DNA from: VFKI01 sp964647825
Lineage (GTDB): Bacteria > Pseudomonadota > Gammaproteobacteria > DSM-16500
Length of the DNA stretch: 64,000 nt
Reading direction: 5' to 3'
Assembly: GCA_964647825.1 (NCBI GenBank)
Contig: CAZYJL010000005.1
Coordinates: forward strand, 62,001 to 126,000
The notes under the pieces are model-generated. The model was not told the origin of the DNA and did not search any database. It was given only the letters and a program-made list of their open reading frames with translations. This document shows, piece by piece, positions 9,006 to 17,010 of this stretch; position 1 is the stretch's first letter; the number at the start of each line of letters is the position of its first letter. Made by a program: the position numbers and the translations under genes.

Positions 9006-10379
9006 CTAACCCCCCGGAAAAAAACCCCCGCCACCAGGCAACATGCCTTTGGGTAATCCACGTAATAATTTTCCAATGCCACCATTGGAAAATTTCTTCA
9101 TCATCTTTTGCATCATCGTAAATTGTTTTAAGAGACGATTTACGGCTTGGATACTTGTCCCTGACCCTTTTGCAATACGCTGTTTTCGCGAACCATTAAT
9201 AATGACGGGGAAACGACGTTCTTTTTTTGTCATCGATTGAATAATAGCTTCAATCTCTTGCAATGAACGATCGTTCACTTTTTCTTTCATCGCCGCTTGC
9301 AAGCCGCCCATCCCAGGTAATTTACTGACAATATTTGCCATGCCACCCATCTTGCCCACTTCACGTAATTGATCGAGAAAATCTTCTAAATTAAACGTTT
9401 TTCCTTTTTTGATTTTTTTTGCGAGTTTTTCCGCTTTTTGACGATCAACATTTCGTTCAACATCTTCAATTAAACTTAAAACATCTCCCATGCCCAAAAT
9501 GCGTGAGGCAAGACGATCCGGATAAAATAATTCCAGCGCATCGATTTTCTCACCTGTTCCCAAAAAGCGTATGGGTTTACCAGTAATATAACGCACGGAC
9601 AATGCCGCACCCCCGCGTGCATCACCATCGGTTTTCGATAAAATCACGCCGGTTAAAGGTAACGCTGCATCAAACGCTTTTGCGGTATTCGCCGCATCTT
9701 GTCCGGTTAAACTATCCACCACAAATAATGTTTCAATCGGTTTAATTGCAGCATGAATGTGCGAAATTTCCGTCATCATCACATCATCAATATGCAAACG
9801 CCCAGCGGTATCAATTATCACCACATCGAAAGCTTTAATTTTTGCATGATGCACTGCATTTTCTGCAATGGTGACTGGATTTTGTTGTGCTTCGGAAGGA
9901 AAAAATGTTGCGCCGACTTGTGATGCTAATGTTTGTAATTGATCAATAGCAGCTGGGCGATAAATATCTGCACTCGCCACTAACACCGATTTTTTTTGCG
10001 ATTCAATCAACCAACGCGCTAATTTAGCAACCGTCGTGGTTTTACCCGACCCTTGTAACCCCGCCATCAAAATCACAGCAGGTGGCTGCGTTTGCAACTG
10101 CAAGCCAGTAGACACCTCGCCCATTAAGTTCACTAATTCCGCATGGACTAACTTAGTAAACATCTGACCTGGGTCGAGGCTTTCCGAAATCTCGGTTCCC
10201 AGCGCTTTTTGTTGAATTGCCTCCATAAAGTCACGTACGACGGGCAACGCCACATCCGCTTCCAATAAAGCAATCCGAATTTCTCGCAGCGCTCCTTGAA
10301 TATTTTCCTCGGTCAGACGCCCGCGACCGCCTAAATTTCTCAATACTTTCGTCAAACGCTCTGACAGATTTGCAAACAT
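9006..10379 (-). CDS. ffh: Signal recognition particle protein Ffh
   Basis: Ffh binds signal sequences and the SRP RNA and delivers ribosomes to FtsY and the membrane. The 457-residue protein has the N domain, a SRP-type GTPase (P-loop GLQGSGKTT near residue 107, DTAGR near 190, SKTDGDARGG near 248) and a methionine-rich M domain (about 325-440). The C-terminus is glycine-rich (GGGGFFPGG). Length and motifs are normal. It is transcribed away from rodZ, with about 140 bases between the two starts. Confidence 0.97.
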   Translation of the reverse strand: MFANLSERLTKVLRNLGGRGRLTEENIQGALREIRIALLEADVALPVVRDFMEAIQQKALGTEISESLDPGQMFTKLVHAELVNLMGEVSTGLQLQTQPPAVILMAGLQGSGKTTTVAKLARWLIESQKKSVLVASADIYRPAAIDQLQTLASQVGATFFPSEAQQNPVTIAENAVHHAKIKAFDVVIIDTAGRLHIDDVMMTEISHIHAAIKPIETLFVVDSLTGQDAANTAKAFDAALPLTGVILSKTDGDARGGAALSVRYITGKPIRFLGTGEKIDALELFYPDRLASRILGMGDVLSLIEDVERNVDRQKAEKLAKKIKKGKTFNLEDFLDQLREVGKMGGMANIVSKLPGMGGLQAAMKEKVNDRSLQEIEAIIQSMTKKERRFPVIINGSRKQRIAKGSGTSIQAVNRLLKQFTMMQKMMKKFSNGGIGKLLRGLPKGMLPGGGGFFPGG

Positions 10380-10522
10380 ATTTTTTCCTACCTTGATGCC
10401 AGCTCAGAAGTGGTCGGCAGTATAGCCTGAAAAAAATACAGACGAAACAAGTGTAGAATCACTCGCGTTGACACGAAGATACCCTTATGATTATGTAATG
10501 GGCAAACAGGAAGCAAACTACC

Positions 10523-11320
10523 ATGACGGATACGCATCAAGATAACGAAACCACTATACATGATAATAAAATGAACAATTTTGGCTTAAAATTACGTGCT
10601 GCGCGCGAAGCACAACAGATTTCGCGAGAAGAAGTCGCCGCAAGGCTTCGCTTGAACCCAGAACTTATTCATCAATTAGAAACAGAAAATTTTGATAAAA
10701 CACCGCCAACGACTTTTACTCGGGGCTATCTTCGTTCCTATGCCCGTCTACTCAATCTTGATGAACGTGACATTGCAGCAGCCTTAAACACTGAAAAACT
10801 CGCACTACAACAACGCACGCTGATTGCTGCCGTACAACATACGGGTGTACCTATGCAAGAGAGCCGTTATATTCACTGGTTCACTGGCTTAATCGTATTA
10901 GCCTTGATCATTTTAATGGGTTTTTGGTGGAGCACACGCCCACATGCCGTGCCAACTCAATTACAGCATGAGACGATGAAGCAACCTATTACGCAAATCA
11001 CCCAAACACCCTCTGCGTCAACCATCACACAACCGCCCGTTGAGATAAAAAATGCGACCACAGCGGCCAATACACAGACGGCTGTATCGCCAGTGCCTTC
11101 ATCTGCTGCGTCTATACCTGCAGCCGCAACTCCCCCTGCACCGACAACAACAGCGCCCGTGATGGCGCAATCACCAACGGCCGTGACACCCGCTGTGCCT
11201 GTCACCTTACCGCCCGAAACAGAATTACAGCAAATTACAGCTACACCACCTGCAAAACCGGCACCTCGTCTACCCACGACTTTTTCTCAACCGACTGAAC
11301 CAGGACTTGAAGCAGACTGA
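10523..11320 (+). CDS. rodZ: RodZ-like cytoskeletal protein lacking the C-terminal domain
   Basis: RodZ links the MreB cytoskeleton to the cell wall machinery. This 265-residue product has the cytoplasmic helix-turn-helix domain (about residues 20-90; LKLRAAREAQQISREEVAAR), a transmembrane segment (about 118-136) and a periplasmic Pro/Thr/Ala-rich stretch. It ends there: the beta-rich DUF4115 domain found at the end of most RodZ proteins is absent. The neighbours hisS, yfgM, bamB and der support the rodZ assignment; ispG, usually between rodZ and hisS, is missing here. A clear AGGA site precedes the ATG. hisS starts two bases after its stop. Confidence 0.85.
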   Translation: MTDTHQDNETTIHDNKMNNFGLKLRAAREAQQISREEVAARLRLNPELIHQLETENFDKTPPTTFTRGYLRSYARLLNLDERDIAAALNTEKLALQQRTLIAAVQHTGVPMQESRYIHWFTGLIVLALIILMGFWWSTRPHAVPTQLQHETMKQPITQITQTPSASTITQPPVEIKNATTAANTQTAVSPVPSSAASIPAAATPPAPTTTAPVMAQSPTAVTPAVPVTLPPETELQQITATPPAKPAPRLPTTFSQPTEPGLEAD

Positions 11321-11322
11321 TT

Positions 11323-12606
11323 ATGACCCCGTCCATCAAAGCAATTCGCGGCATGAATGATATTTTGCCGTCAGACACACCCTATTGGCAATTTGTGGAA
11401 AAAACCCTGCAAACATTACTTAAAAACTTTGGTTACCACGAAATACGCCTACCGATTGTCGAAAATACAGCATTATTTAGCCGTGCCGTGGGTGAAACCA
11501 CGGATATTGTCGAAAAAGAAATGTATACATTTCTCGATCGCAATGGCGACAGTCTCACATTACGCCCAGAAGGCACCGCATCCTGTGTGCGCGCCGGCAT
11601 TGAACATGGTTTGTTATACAATCAAACGCAGCGTCTTTGGTATAGTGGCCCATGCTTTCGACATGAACGTCCACAAAAAGGCCGATACCGTCAGTTTTAT
11701 CAATACGGCGTAGAAACATTTGGTTTAACGGGCCCAGATATTGATGCAGAATTAATTTTACTTTCAGCGACAATGCTTGAGCAATTAGGCTTATCTGCTC
11801 ACGTCACGCTGGAATTAAATTCTTTAGGAACGGCTGAGGCACGAAAAAATTATTGCGCCGCCCTCACGGCATTTCTGACAACCAAACAAGATGCATTAGA
11901 TGACGATTGCAAACGACGCCTGCAAACTAACCCACTACGCATTCTGGACAGCAAAAATCCCGCTATTCAAGCACTTTTGCAAGATGCGCCTATTTTAACG
12001 GATTTTATGGATACAGCATCGAAAGCGCATTTTGCGGCCTTACAAAATTTACTAACGGCTTCTGGCATTACTTTTCGTGTCAATCCACGTCTTGTGCGTG
12101 GTCTCGATTATTATACAAAAACCGTTTTTGAATGGGTGACGACTGATTTAGGCGCCCAAGGTGCGGTTTGCTCAGGTGGGCGTTACGATGGTCTGGTCGA
12201 ACAATTAGGCGGCAAAGCAACACCTGCCTGCGGGTTTGCACTTGGCATGGAGCGTATTATTCTACTCATGCAAGTCGCAAATAGCGTAATACCTACTTTC
12301 AACCCCGATATTTATCTACTTTATGATGATCACCCTGACGCACAACAACATGCTTTTCAGTTGGCAAATAGTTTACGCCAAGCAAATCATAACTATTCTG
12401 TGTTATTACATTGCGGTGGGGGTAGTTTAAAAAATCAATTTAAAAAAGCAGATAAAAGTGGCGCGCGCCTTGCATTGATTTTAGGGAGTGACGAATTAAA
12501 GGAAGGCACGGTCACGGTGAAACATTTGCGCGAACCGCTGCCACAGGTCACGCTGCCATGCGAAACACTCGTCACGATGCTGTCTGAATGGCTTCACTCG
12601 GCATAA
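11323..12606 (+). CDS. hisS: Histidyl-tRNA synthetase
   Basis: This class II synthetase charges tRNA-His with histidine. The 427-residue protein has motif 1 near residue 45, motif 2 around FRHERPQKGRYRQFYQYG (near 112-130), the histidine-binding LVRGLDYYT (near 257) and motif 3 in ACGFALGMERI (near 304). An anticodon-binding domain closes the protein. Length is normal. It follows rodZ almost without a gap, so it is probably in the same transcript. A nested palindromic element separates it from yfgM. Confidence 0.97.
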   Translation: MTPSIKAIRGMNDILPSDTPYWQFVEKTLQTLLKNFGYHEIRLPIVENTALFSRAVGETTDIVEKEMYTFLDRNGDSLTLRPEGTASCVRAGIEHGLLYNQTQRLWYSGPCFRHERPQKGRYRQFYQYGVETFGLTGPDIDAELILLSATMLEQLGLSAHVTLELNSLGTAEARKNYCAALTAFLTTKQDALDDDCKRRLQTNPLRILDSKNPAIQALLQDAPILTDFMDTASKAHFAALQNLLTASGITFRVNPRLVRGLDYYTKTVFEWVTTDLGAQGAVCSGGRYDGLVEQLGGKATPACGFALGMERIILLMQVANSVIPTFNPDIYLLYDDHPDAQQHAFQLANSLRQANHNYSVLLHCGGGSLKNQFKKADKSGARLALILGSDELKEGTVTVKHLREPLPQVTLPCETLVTMLSEWLHSA

Positions 12607-12617
12607 CACGTGAAAAA

Positions 12618-12993
12618 CTTACAGGTTAGGTAGTCAGGATTTTTTAACTTGACTGCATCACTCGGGTCCCGCAGAGACATTGTTTCATTGAAGCAACGCC
12701 CTTTCATGATGCATGAAGCGTAGTTTCATTGGGAAATGGTAACAGCTCAGTGGGGTATTGTTTGACGACTTGACTGCATATCAGTTGCCCATCAGCTGTT
12801 GAAAGTGATCAAAGCCATGCCCTTTCTGATGACATGAAGCGTACTTTATCAGTAACATGCAGCTTGCTGTTTGGCAGTTGCGGTCAGTCAAGTCGTCAAA
12901 CAATACCCCACTGAGCTGTTACGGGAAATGCAACCTGCTGTTAGGCGATTGCGGTCAGTCAAGTTAAAAAACCCTGACTATCTGAGCTGTTAC
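12618..12993 (+). mobile_element. Palindromic miniature element, copy A (interrupted by copy B)
   Basis: This is a non-coding element of about 190 bases with imperfect inverted ends, split by a second element at 12739-12922. Its right end reads, outward, GTAACAGCTCAG; the left end is a degenerate version (CTTACAGGTTAG). Both arms then share a copy-specific stretch ending in TTTTTTAACTTGACTG. The same 8-base sequence GTGAAAAA flanks it at 12610-12617 and 12994-13001, a target-site duplication. The interior contains a small hairpin around CTTTCATG...CATGAAGCG that recurs in the other copies. It fills the space between hisS and yfgM and may affect the transcript. Confidence 0.85.
12739..12922 (+). 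mobile_element. Palindromic miniature element, copy B, inserted in copy A
   Basis: This 184-base element has perfect 38-base inverted ends beginning GTAACAGCTCAG. It is bounded by the direct repeat GGGAAATG at 12731-12738 and 12923-12930. Removing the element and one repeat restores a sequence that aligns with the uninterrupted copy at 62251 (TTCATT...CAACCTGCTG). This is direct evidence of insertion into an older copy, with an 8-base duplication. It has no open reading frame and must be mobilised in trans. GTAA ends and 8-base duplications recall the IS66 family; this link is inferred. Confidence 0.88.
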
Positions 12994-13071
12994 GTGAAAA
13001 AAATCCATGATCACTGCCCGAAAGCACTCAACTCGGGTTAGAATCGCACCTTATAGCAAACAGGAGGGCAC

Positions 13072-13722
13072 ATGACGGAATACTTAACCGAAGAAGAGCA
13101 ACTACAACAACTCAAAAATTGGGTCAAGCGATATGGCTTGGCGATTTTGTCTGGTATTTTGATTGCGCTTATCTTGACCACAGCTTGGCATCGTTATCAG
13201 AAACATGTTGAAAATACATTCTTACATGCCTCCACGCTTTATGAGACGATGTTACAAGACCAGCAACAGCACAAAACACGGGCTGTCTTAAATAAAGCCA
13301 ACCAACTCCTCAAGCAGTATAAAAATACGCCTTACGCACAAATGGCTGGATTAATGCTCGCACGGGATGCCATTGAAAATAATCAATTCGCAGAAGCAGA
13401 GCAACACCTACAATGGGTAATGACGCATGGTATTAAAAATCCACTACAAGAAATTGCGCGCTTACGTTTAGCACGTCTTTTCATTGCGGAAAAAAAACCA
13501 GCGCAAAGTTTAAAGTTACTTGCTGATCATCAAGAGAAAGATTCGGCATTTACTGGACTCATCAATGAAATTCGTGGTGATGCACTCTTAGCACAAAATA
13601 ATCCAGACGCTGCACGCGCAGCCTACAAAATTGCACTGTCAAAAATCCCAGCCAGCGATAGTTCACTGTTACAAATGAAGTATGATGCGCTTGCTATCAG
13701 TGACACACAAAAAATCGGCTGA
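13072..13722 (+). CDS. yfgM: YfgM family TPR protein, SecYEG-associated
   Basis: YfgM is a membrane-anchored periplasmic protein that associates with the SecYEG translocon and periplasmic chaperones such as PpiD. The 216-residue product has the typical start MTEYLTEEEQLQQLKNWVKRYG, a transmembrane segment (about residues 18-38) and TPR-like helical repeats (TPR_21 family) to the end. A strong AGGAGG site precedes the ATG. It lies upstream of bamB as usual, but a palindromic repeat has entered the yfgM-bamB gap. Confidence 0.9.
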   Translation: MTEYLTEEEQLQQLKNWVKRYGLAILSGILIALILTTAWHRYQKHVENTFLHASTLYETMLQDQQQHKTRAVLNKANQLLKQYKNTPYAQMAGLMLARDAIENNQFAEAEQHLQWVMTHGIKNPLQEIARLRLARLFIAEKKPAQSLKLLADHQEKDSAFTGLINEIRGDALLAQNNPDAARAAYKIALSKIPASDSSLLQMKYDALAISDTQKIG

Positions 13723-13741
13723 TAGCACGAACAATATAAGT

Positions 13742-13864
13742 TCTGTTGACAGTTGGTTATTTTTAAACATTTTACGAGAAAACACGATGTTTTCGAGAAT
13801 CAAATTCAATTAGGAAGAGTGTATTTGATGTTAAAATGATTAAAAATAACCAACTGTCAACAGA
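13742..13864. repeat. Palindromic repeat, family 2, copy 1
   Basis: This 123-base element has perfect 25-base inverted ends (13742-13766 and 13840-13864; outer sequence TCTGTTGACAGTTGGTTATT). It could fold into a long hairpin in DNA or mRNA. A related but more diverged copy is at 43954-44084, sharing the interior GAGAATCAAAT. It sits between yfgM and bamB inside a probable operon, so it is expected to be transcribed. No target duplication was recognised. Confidence 0.85.
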
Positions 13865-13892
13865 CCCTAAAAATATGAGAAATATAACTACT

Positions 13893-15074
13893 ATGAAAAA
13901 TACGTTATTAAAAAAATTACGCCAAACAAGCTTGCAGACATCTCTCGCAATTTGTTTACTTTCACTCACTGCCTGTAGCACGTTCTTTGATAAAGACAAC
14001 ACACTGCCACCGACACCACTGACAGCCATCACCCCTTCCGCACAAACCAAATTGCTTTGGCGCACACGCACAGGCAATGGTGCAGATGGTGATTTTCTAC
14101 GCTTAACCCCGGCATTGCACAACAATCAACTTGTCACTGCTAGCAAAAATGGCACACTCACTGCTGTTGACAAACTCTCTGGCAAAGTTATCTGGTCGAC
14201 CGCAACGGGCGAACCCCTCAGCAGTGCTCCAAGCATCGATCCACAAGGCGTCTTTGTGTTTGTTGGCACACAAAATGGCAAATTACTGGCTTTCAATGCG
14301 CGCGATGGCAAAAAACAATGGGAAGCAAAAGCAACCAGTGAAATCTTAGCCGCTCCCGCTACTGCAAAACAACTCGTGATTGCAAAAGCGATCGATGGTC
14401 GACTCTCTGCTTTCACAACAGCGACAGGACATCTTGTTTGGCGAACCAGCACAAACCAACCTGATTTGATTTTACGTGGCAGTAGCGCTGCGGTGATTAA
14501 AAATGGCGACGTCTATGCCGGTTTTGAAGATGGTTCATTTGTCCGTTTTGACCTACAGTCCGGTAGTGAGCGCTGGAAAACAATCATTGCTGAACCGACT
14601 GGGATTTTCCCAATACAACGCATGGTGGATATTGTTGCTAACCCCATTGTGACAAACGATCGGATTTATGTCGCGACCTATCAAGGCAAAATTGCCGCGT
14701 TAAGTACCGGTACTGGCAGAAAAATTTGGTCGCATACGCTATCTTCCTTTACTGGCATGGCTTACGATGGCGAAAAAATTTATGTTTCAACGGCAGACAG
14801 TCTCGTCATGGCATTTGACGCTGCTACCGGCGAGCCCGTATGGCAACAAACTAAATTAACGCATCGGATGATTACCGGCCCTGCCCTCATGCAACACTCT
14901 CTCGTCGTTGGCGATGCGGAAGGCTGGTTACATTGGTTAAGTACCCGCGACGGTCATTTTGTTGCACGCAGCAAAGTTGGCAGCGATGGCGTCTCAGCAA
15001 CACCCTTAGTAAGCAATGGAACGCTTTACATCTTTGCCAATGACGGACGGCTTAGCGCTTGGTCATTGGATTAA
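13893..15074 (+). CDS. bamB: Outer membrane assembly lipoprotein BamB
   Basis: BamB is the beta-propeller lipoprotein of the BAM complex that inserts outer membrane proteins. From the ATG at 13893 the product starts with a lipoprotein signal peptide ending in LTAC, with the lipidated cysteine near residue 28. A PQQ-like beta-propeller follows, with repeats such as GKVIWSTATGEPLSSAPSID, GKKQWEAKATSEILAAPAT and GRKIWSHTL. Upstream in-frame starts (13836, 13875) would run through the palindromic repeat and push the signal peptide inside, so 13893 is preferred. The next gene is der. Confidence 0.92.
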   Translation: MKNTLLKKLRQTSLQTSLAICLLSLTACSTFFDKDNTLPPTPLTAITPSAQTKLLWRTRTGNGADGDFLRLTPALHNNQLVTASKNGTLTAVDKLSGKVIWSTATGEPLSSAPSIDPQGVFVFVGTQNGKLLAFNARDGKKQWEAKATSEILAAPATAKQLVIAKAIDGRLSAFTTATGHLVWRTSTNQPDLILRGSSAAVIKNGDVYAGFEDGSFVRFDLQSGSERWKTIIAEPTGIFPIQRMVDIVANPIVTNDRIYVATYQGKIAALSTGTGRKIWSHTLSSFTGMAYDGEKIYVSTADSLVMAFDAATGEPVWQQTKLTHRMITGPALMQHSLVVGDAEGWLHWLSTRDGHFVARSKVGSDGVSATPLVSNGTLYIFANDGRLSAWSLD

Positions 15075-15080
15075 TTGATT

Positions 15081-16523
15081 ATGTTACCTGTCATTACATT
15101 AGTGGGAAGGCCGAACGTTGGCAAATCAACGTTATTTAATCGTTTAACACATACACGTGATGCACTCGTCTCTGATTTTCCAGGGATGACGCGTGATCGT
15201 CAATATGGCGAAATAGCGATACACGATTTACGTTTTTTGTTAATTGATACCGGTGGTATCAGTGAAGAAGCCAATGAAAAGACGCCGATTGCACAACTTG
15301 CCGAACACCAATCACGCGAAGCGATTGCTGAAGCAGATTATTTAGTATTTGTTGTGGATGCACGCGCAGGCATTCTACCTGATGATTTACAATTGGCGCG
15401 CGAATTACGCAAACAAAAAAATTGTCCGATCATTCTTGTTGTCAATAAAGCAGAAAATACGGAGGAAGCATTAACTGCTGCTGAATTTTATGCATTAGGC
15501 TTGGGTGAACCGCAATTAATTTCTGCAGCGCATGGTCGCGGTATTGCAGAACTAGAAGGCGTGATCGCCAATTTAGAAAAACAAAAACGGGAACTGGTAG
15601 CAGCATCACTCATTGCAGAAAATGCAGAAAACCCTTTAAATCAAAAAGAAAATGATAGCATACGTTTAGCCATTGTTGGCCGTCCGAATGTTGGCAAATC
15701 GACGTTGGTCAATCGACTGTTAGGTGAAGAACGCGTGATTGTCTTTGATGCACCGGGTACCACGCGCGACAGTATTTTTATTCCGCTACAACGTTTCGAT
15801 CAACACTATACGTTAATTGATACCGCAGGTGTGCGTCGTCGCGGCAAAGTATTTGAAGCCATCGAAAAATTTTCTGTGGTTAAAACATTACAAGCGATTG
15901 AAGCGGCACAAGTCGTATTAATTGTATTAGACGCACGCGAAGGAGTGACCGAACAAGATTTGCGTTTAATTGGTTTTGTTTTAGAAACAGGCCGCGCATT
16001 AGTCATTGCGATGAATAAATGGGATGGCATGAGCGAAGATCAAAAAAATGAAGCGCGCCGCATGATTGATCGACGTTTTGATTTTATACCGTTTGTGCGT
16101 ATCCATTTTATTTCTGCACTGCATGGCACGGGTGTCGGCAATTTATTTAAACCGATCAATGAAGCCTATGTTTCTGCCAGTAAAAAGCTTTCCACGCCAC
16201 AATTAACCAAAATTTTACAAGATGCGGTTGTCAAACATGCACCACCGCTTATACATGGCCGACGCATTCGCTTACGCTACGCGCATTCTGGCGGCAACTT
16301 TCCGCCTTGTATTGTCGTACATGGCAATCAAGTCGATCATTTGCCGGCAGATTACCGACGTTATCTTGCGGGCGTCTATCAGCATCGTCTGAAGTTAATG
16401 GGGACACCGGTTCGTATTGAAGTCAAAGGTGGCGACAATCCTTTCCGTGAGAAAAAAAACACGCTCACCGAACGTCAACTCAAAAAGAAAAAGCGTCTAA
16501 TGCAGCATGTGAAAAAGCGTTAA
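15081..16523 (+). CDS. der: GTPase Der (EngA)
   Basis: Der is an essential GTPase with two consecutive G domains that acts in 50S ribosome assembly. The first P-loop is GRPNVGKST near residue 9 and the second is again GRPNVGKST near 203. The matching DTGG and DTAG motifs and the NKAE/NKWD base-recognition motifs are present, followed by a KH-like domain ending in a lysine-rich tail (KKKKRLMQHVKKR). The ATG at 15081 is preferred over an in-frame TTG two codons earlier because it gives the usual MLPVITLVGRPNVG start. It follows the bamB stop by six bases. Confidence 0.96.
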   Translation: MLPVITLVGRPNVGKSTLFNRLTHTRDALVSDFPGMTRDRQYGEIAIHDLRFLLIDTGGISEEANEKTPIAQLAEHQSREAIAEADYLVFVVDARAGILPDDLQLARELRKQKNCPIILVVNKAENTEEALTAAEFYALGLGEPQLISAAHGRGIAELEGVIANLEKQKRELVAASLIAENAENPLNQKENDSIRLAIVGRPNVGKSTLVNRLLGEERVIVFDAPGTTRDSIFIPLQRFDQHYTLIDTAGVRRRGKVFEAIEKFSVVKTLQAIEAAQVVLIVLDAREGVTEQDLRLIGFVLETGRALVIAMNKWDGMSEDQKNEARRMIDRRFDFIPFVRIHFISALHGTGVGNLFKPINEAYVSASKKLSTPQLTKILQDAVVKHAPPLIHGRRIRLRYAHSGGNFPPCIVVHGNQVDHLPADYRRYLAGVYQHRLKLMGTPVRIEVKGGDNPFREKKNTLTERQLKKKKRLMQHVKKR

Positions 16524-16543
16524 GATCATGAATAACGCTTTTT
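16512..16543 (+). terminator. Rho-independent terminator after der
   Basis: An 11-base perfect stem (AAAAAGCGTTA at 16512-16522 pairing with 16533-16543) with a 10-base loop overlaps the der stop codon and ends in five T residues. It should end the rodZ/hisS/yfgM/bamB/der transcription unit. Confidence 0.75.
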
Positions 16544-16779
16544 GATAAAAATTTTCATTTAAAATCAATAATTTAATAAATTAACAAAAGAAAGATGAAT
16601 AAAATCAATAGGTTAAAAAAATTCAAATTTATCAATATAATCAATGCACTTCTCAAAAAACAGGGCGTGAGACATAGAGCCACCTCACATAACATGGTCT
16701 TTCTATTAGCTATTTTTAACAAAAAAAGCTGTCATACTGCGCTTTATGCGCGCTATCCAGTCTCTCTATCTATCATTTT

Positions 16780-16810
16780 CTGGATCCCGCGGATAAACCG
16801 CGGGATGACA
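16780..16810. repeat. Short REP-like palindrome
   Basis: The stem ATCCCGCGG (16784-16792) pairs with CCGCGGGAT (16798-16806) around a five-base loop, flanked by CTGG and GACA. The same palindrome in opposite orientation is at 41571-41600. The rest of 16544-17010 is AT-rich. An open frame crossing it (16595-16876) shows no coding features and was not annotated. Confidence 0.8.
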
Positions 16811-16911
16811 AAACTTTTATATAGAAGCATCCCTGCCGTGAGACATCTCCATCTTTACGCTTCAAATCCGCTGTAACTATTTTTTTATTTGATTTTTACA
16901 CAACCCAATCT

Positions 16912-16944
16912 TTTAAGATTCTCTTAAGAAAACTACTGTATAGT
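16912..16944 (+). promoter_or_regulatory. PmrA-box-like site and -10 element for the ankyrin gene
   Basis: TTTAAG (16912-16917), five bases, then CTTAAG (16923-16928) fits the PmrA operator (C/T)TTAA(G/T)-N5-(C/T)TTAA(G/T). A TATAGT -10 hexamer follows ten bases later at 16939-16944, so the site covers the -35 position, as expected for activation. In Legionella and Coxiella, PmrA controls type IV secretion and effector genes. The match is exact; its function is inferred. Confidence 0.55.
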
Positions 16945-17010
16945 GCACAAGATTTGCATTTTCAATATTGGTGAATTTTTTTTAACCAAATAAAAACACA
17001 GGGTGACACA

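Noticed and set aside
16595..16876. Open frame of 93 codons between der and the ankyrin gene
   Set aside because: It crosses the REP-like palindrome, has no recognisable domain and no good ribosome binding site; it is probably chance.
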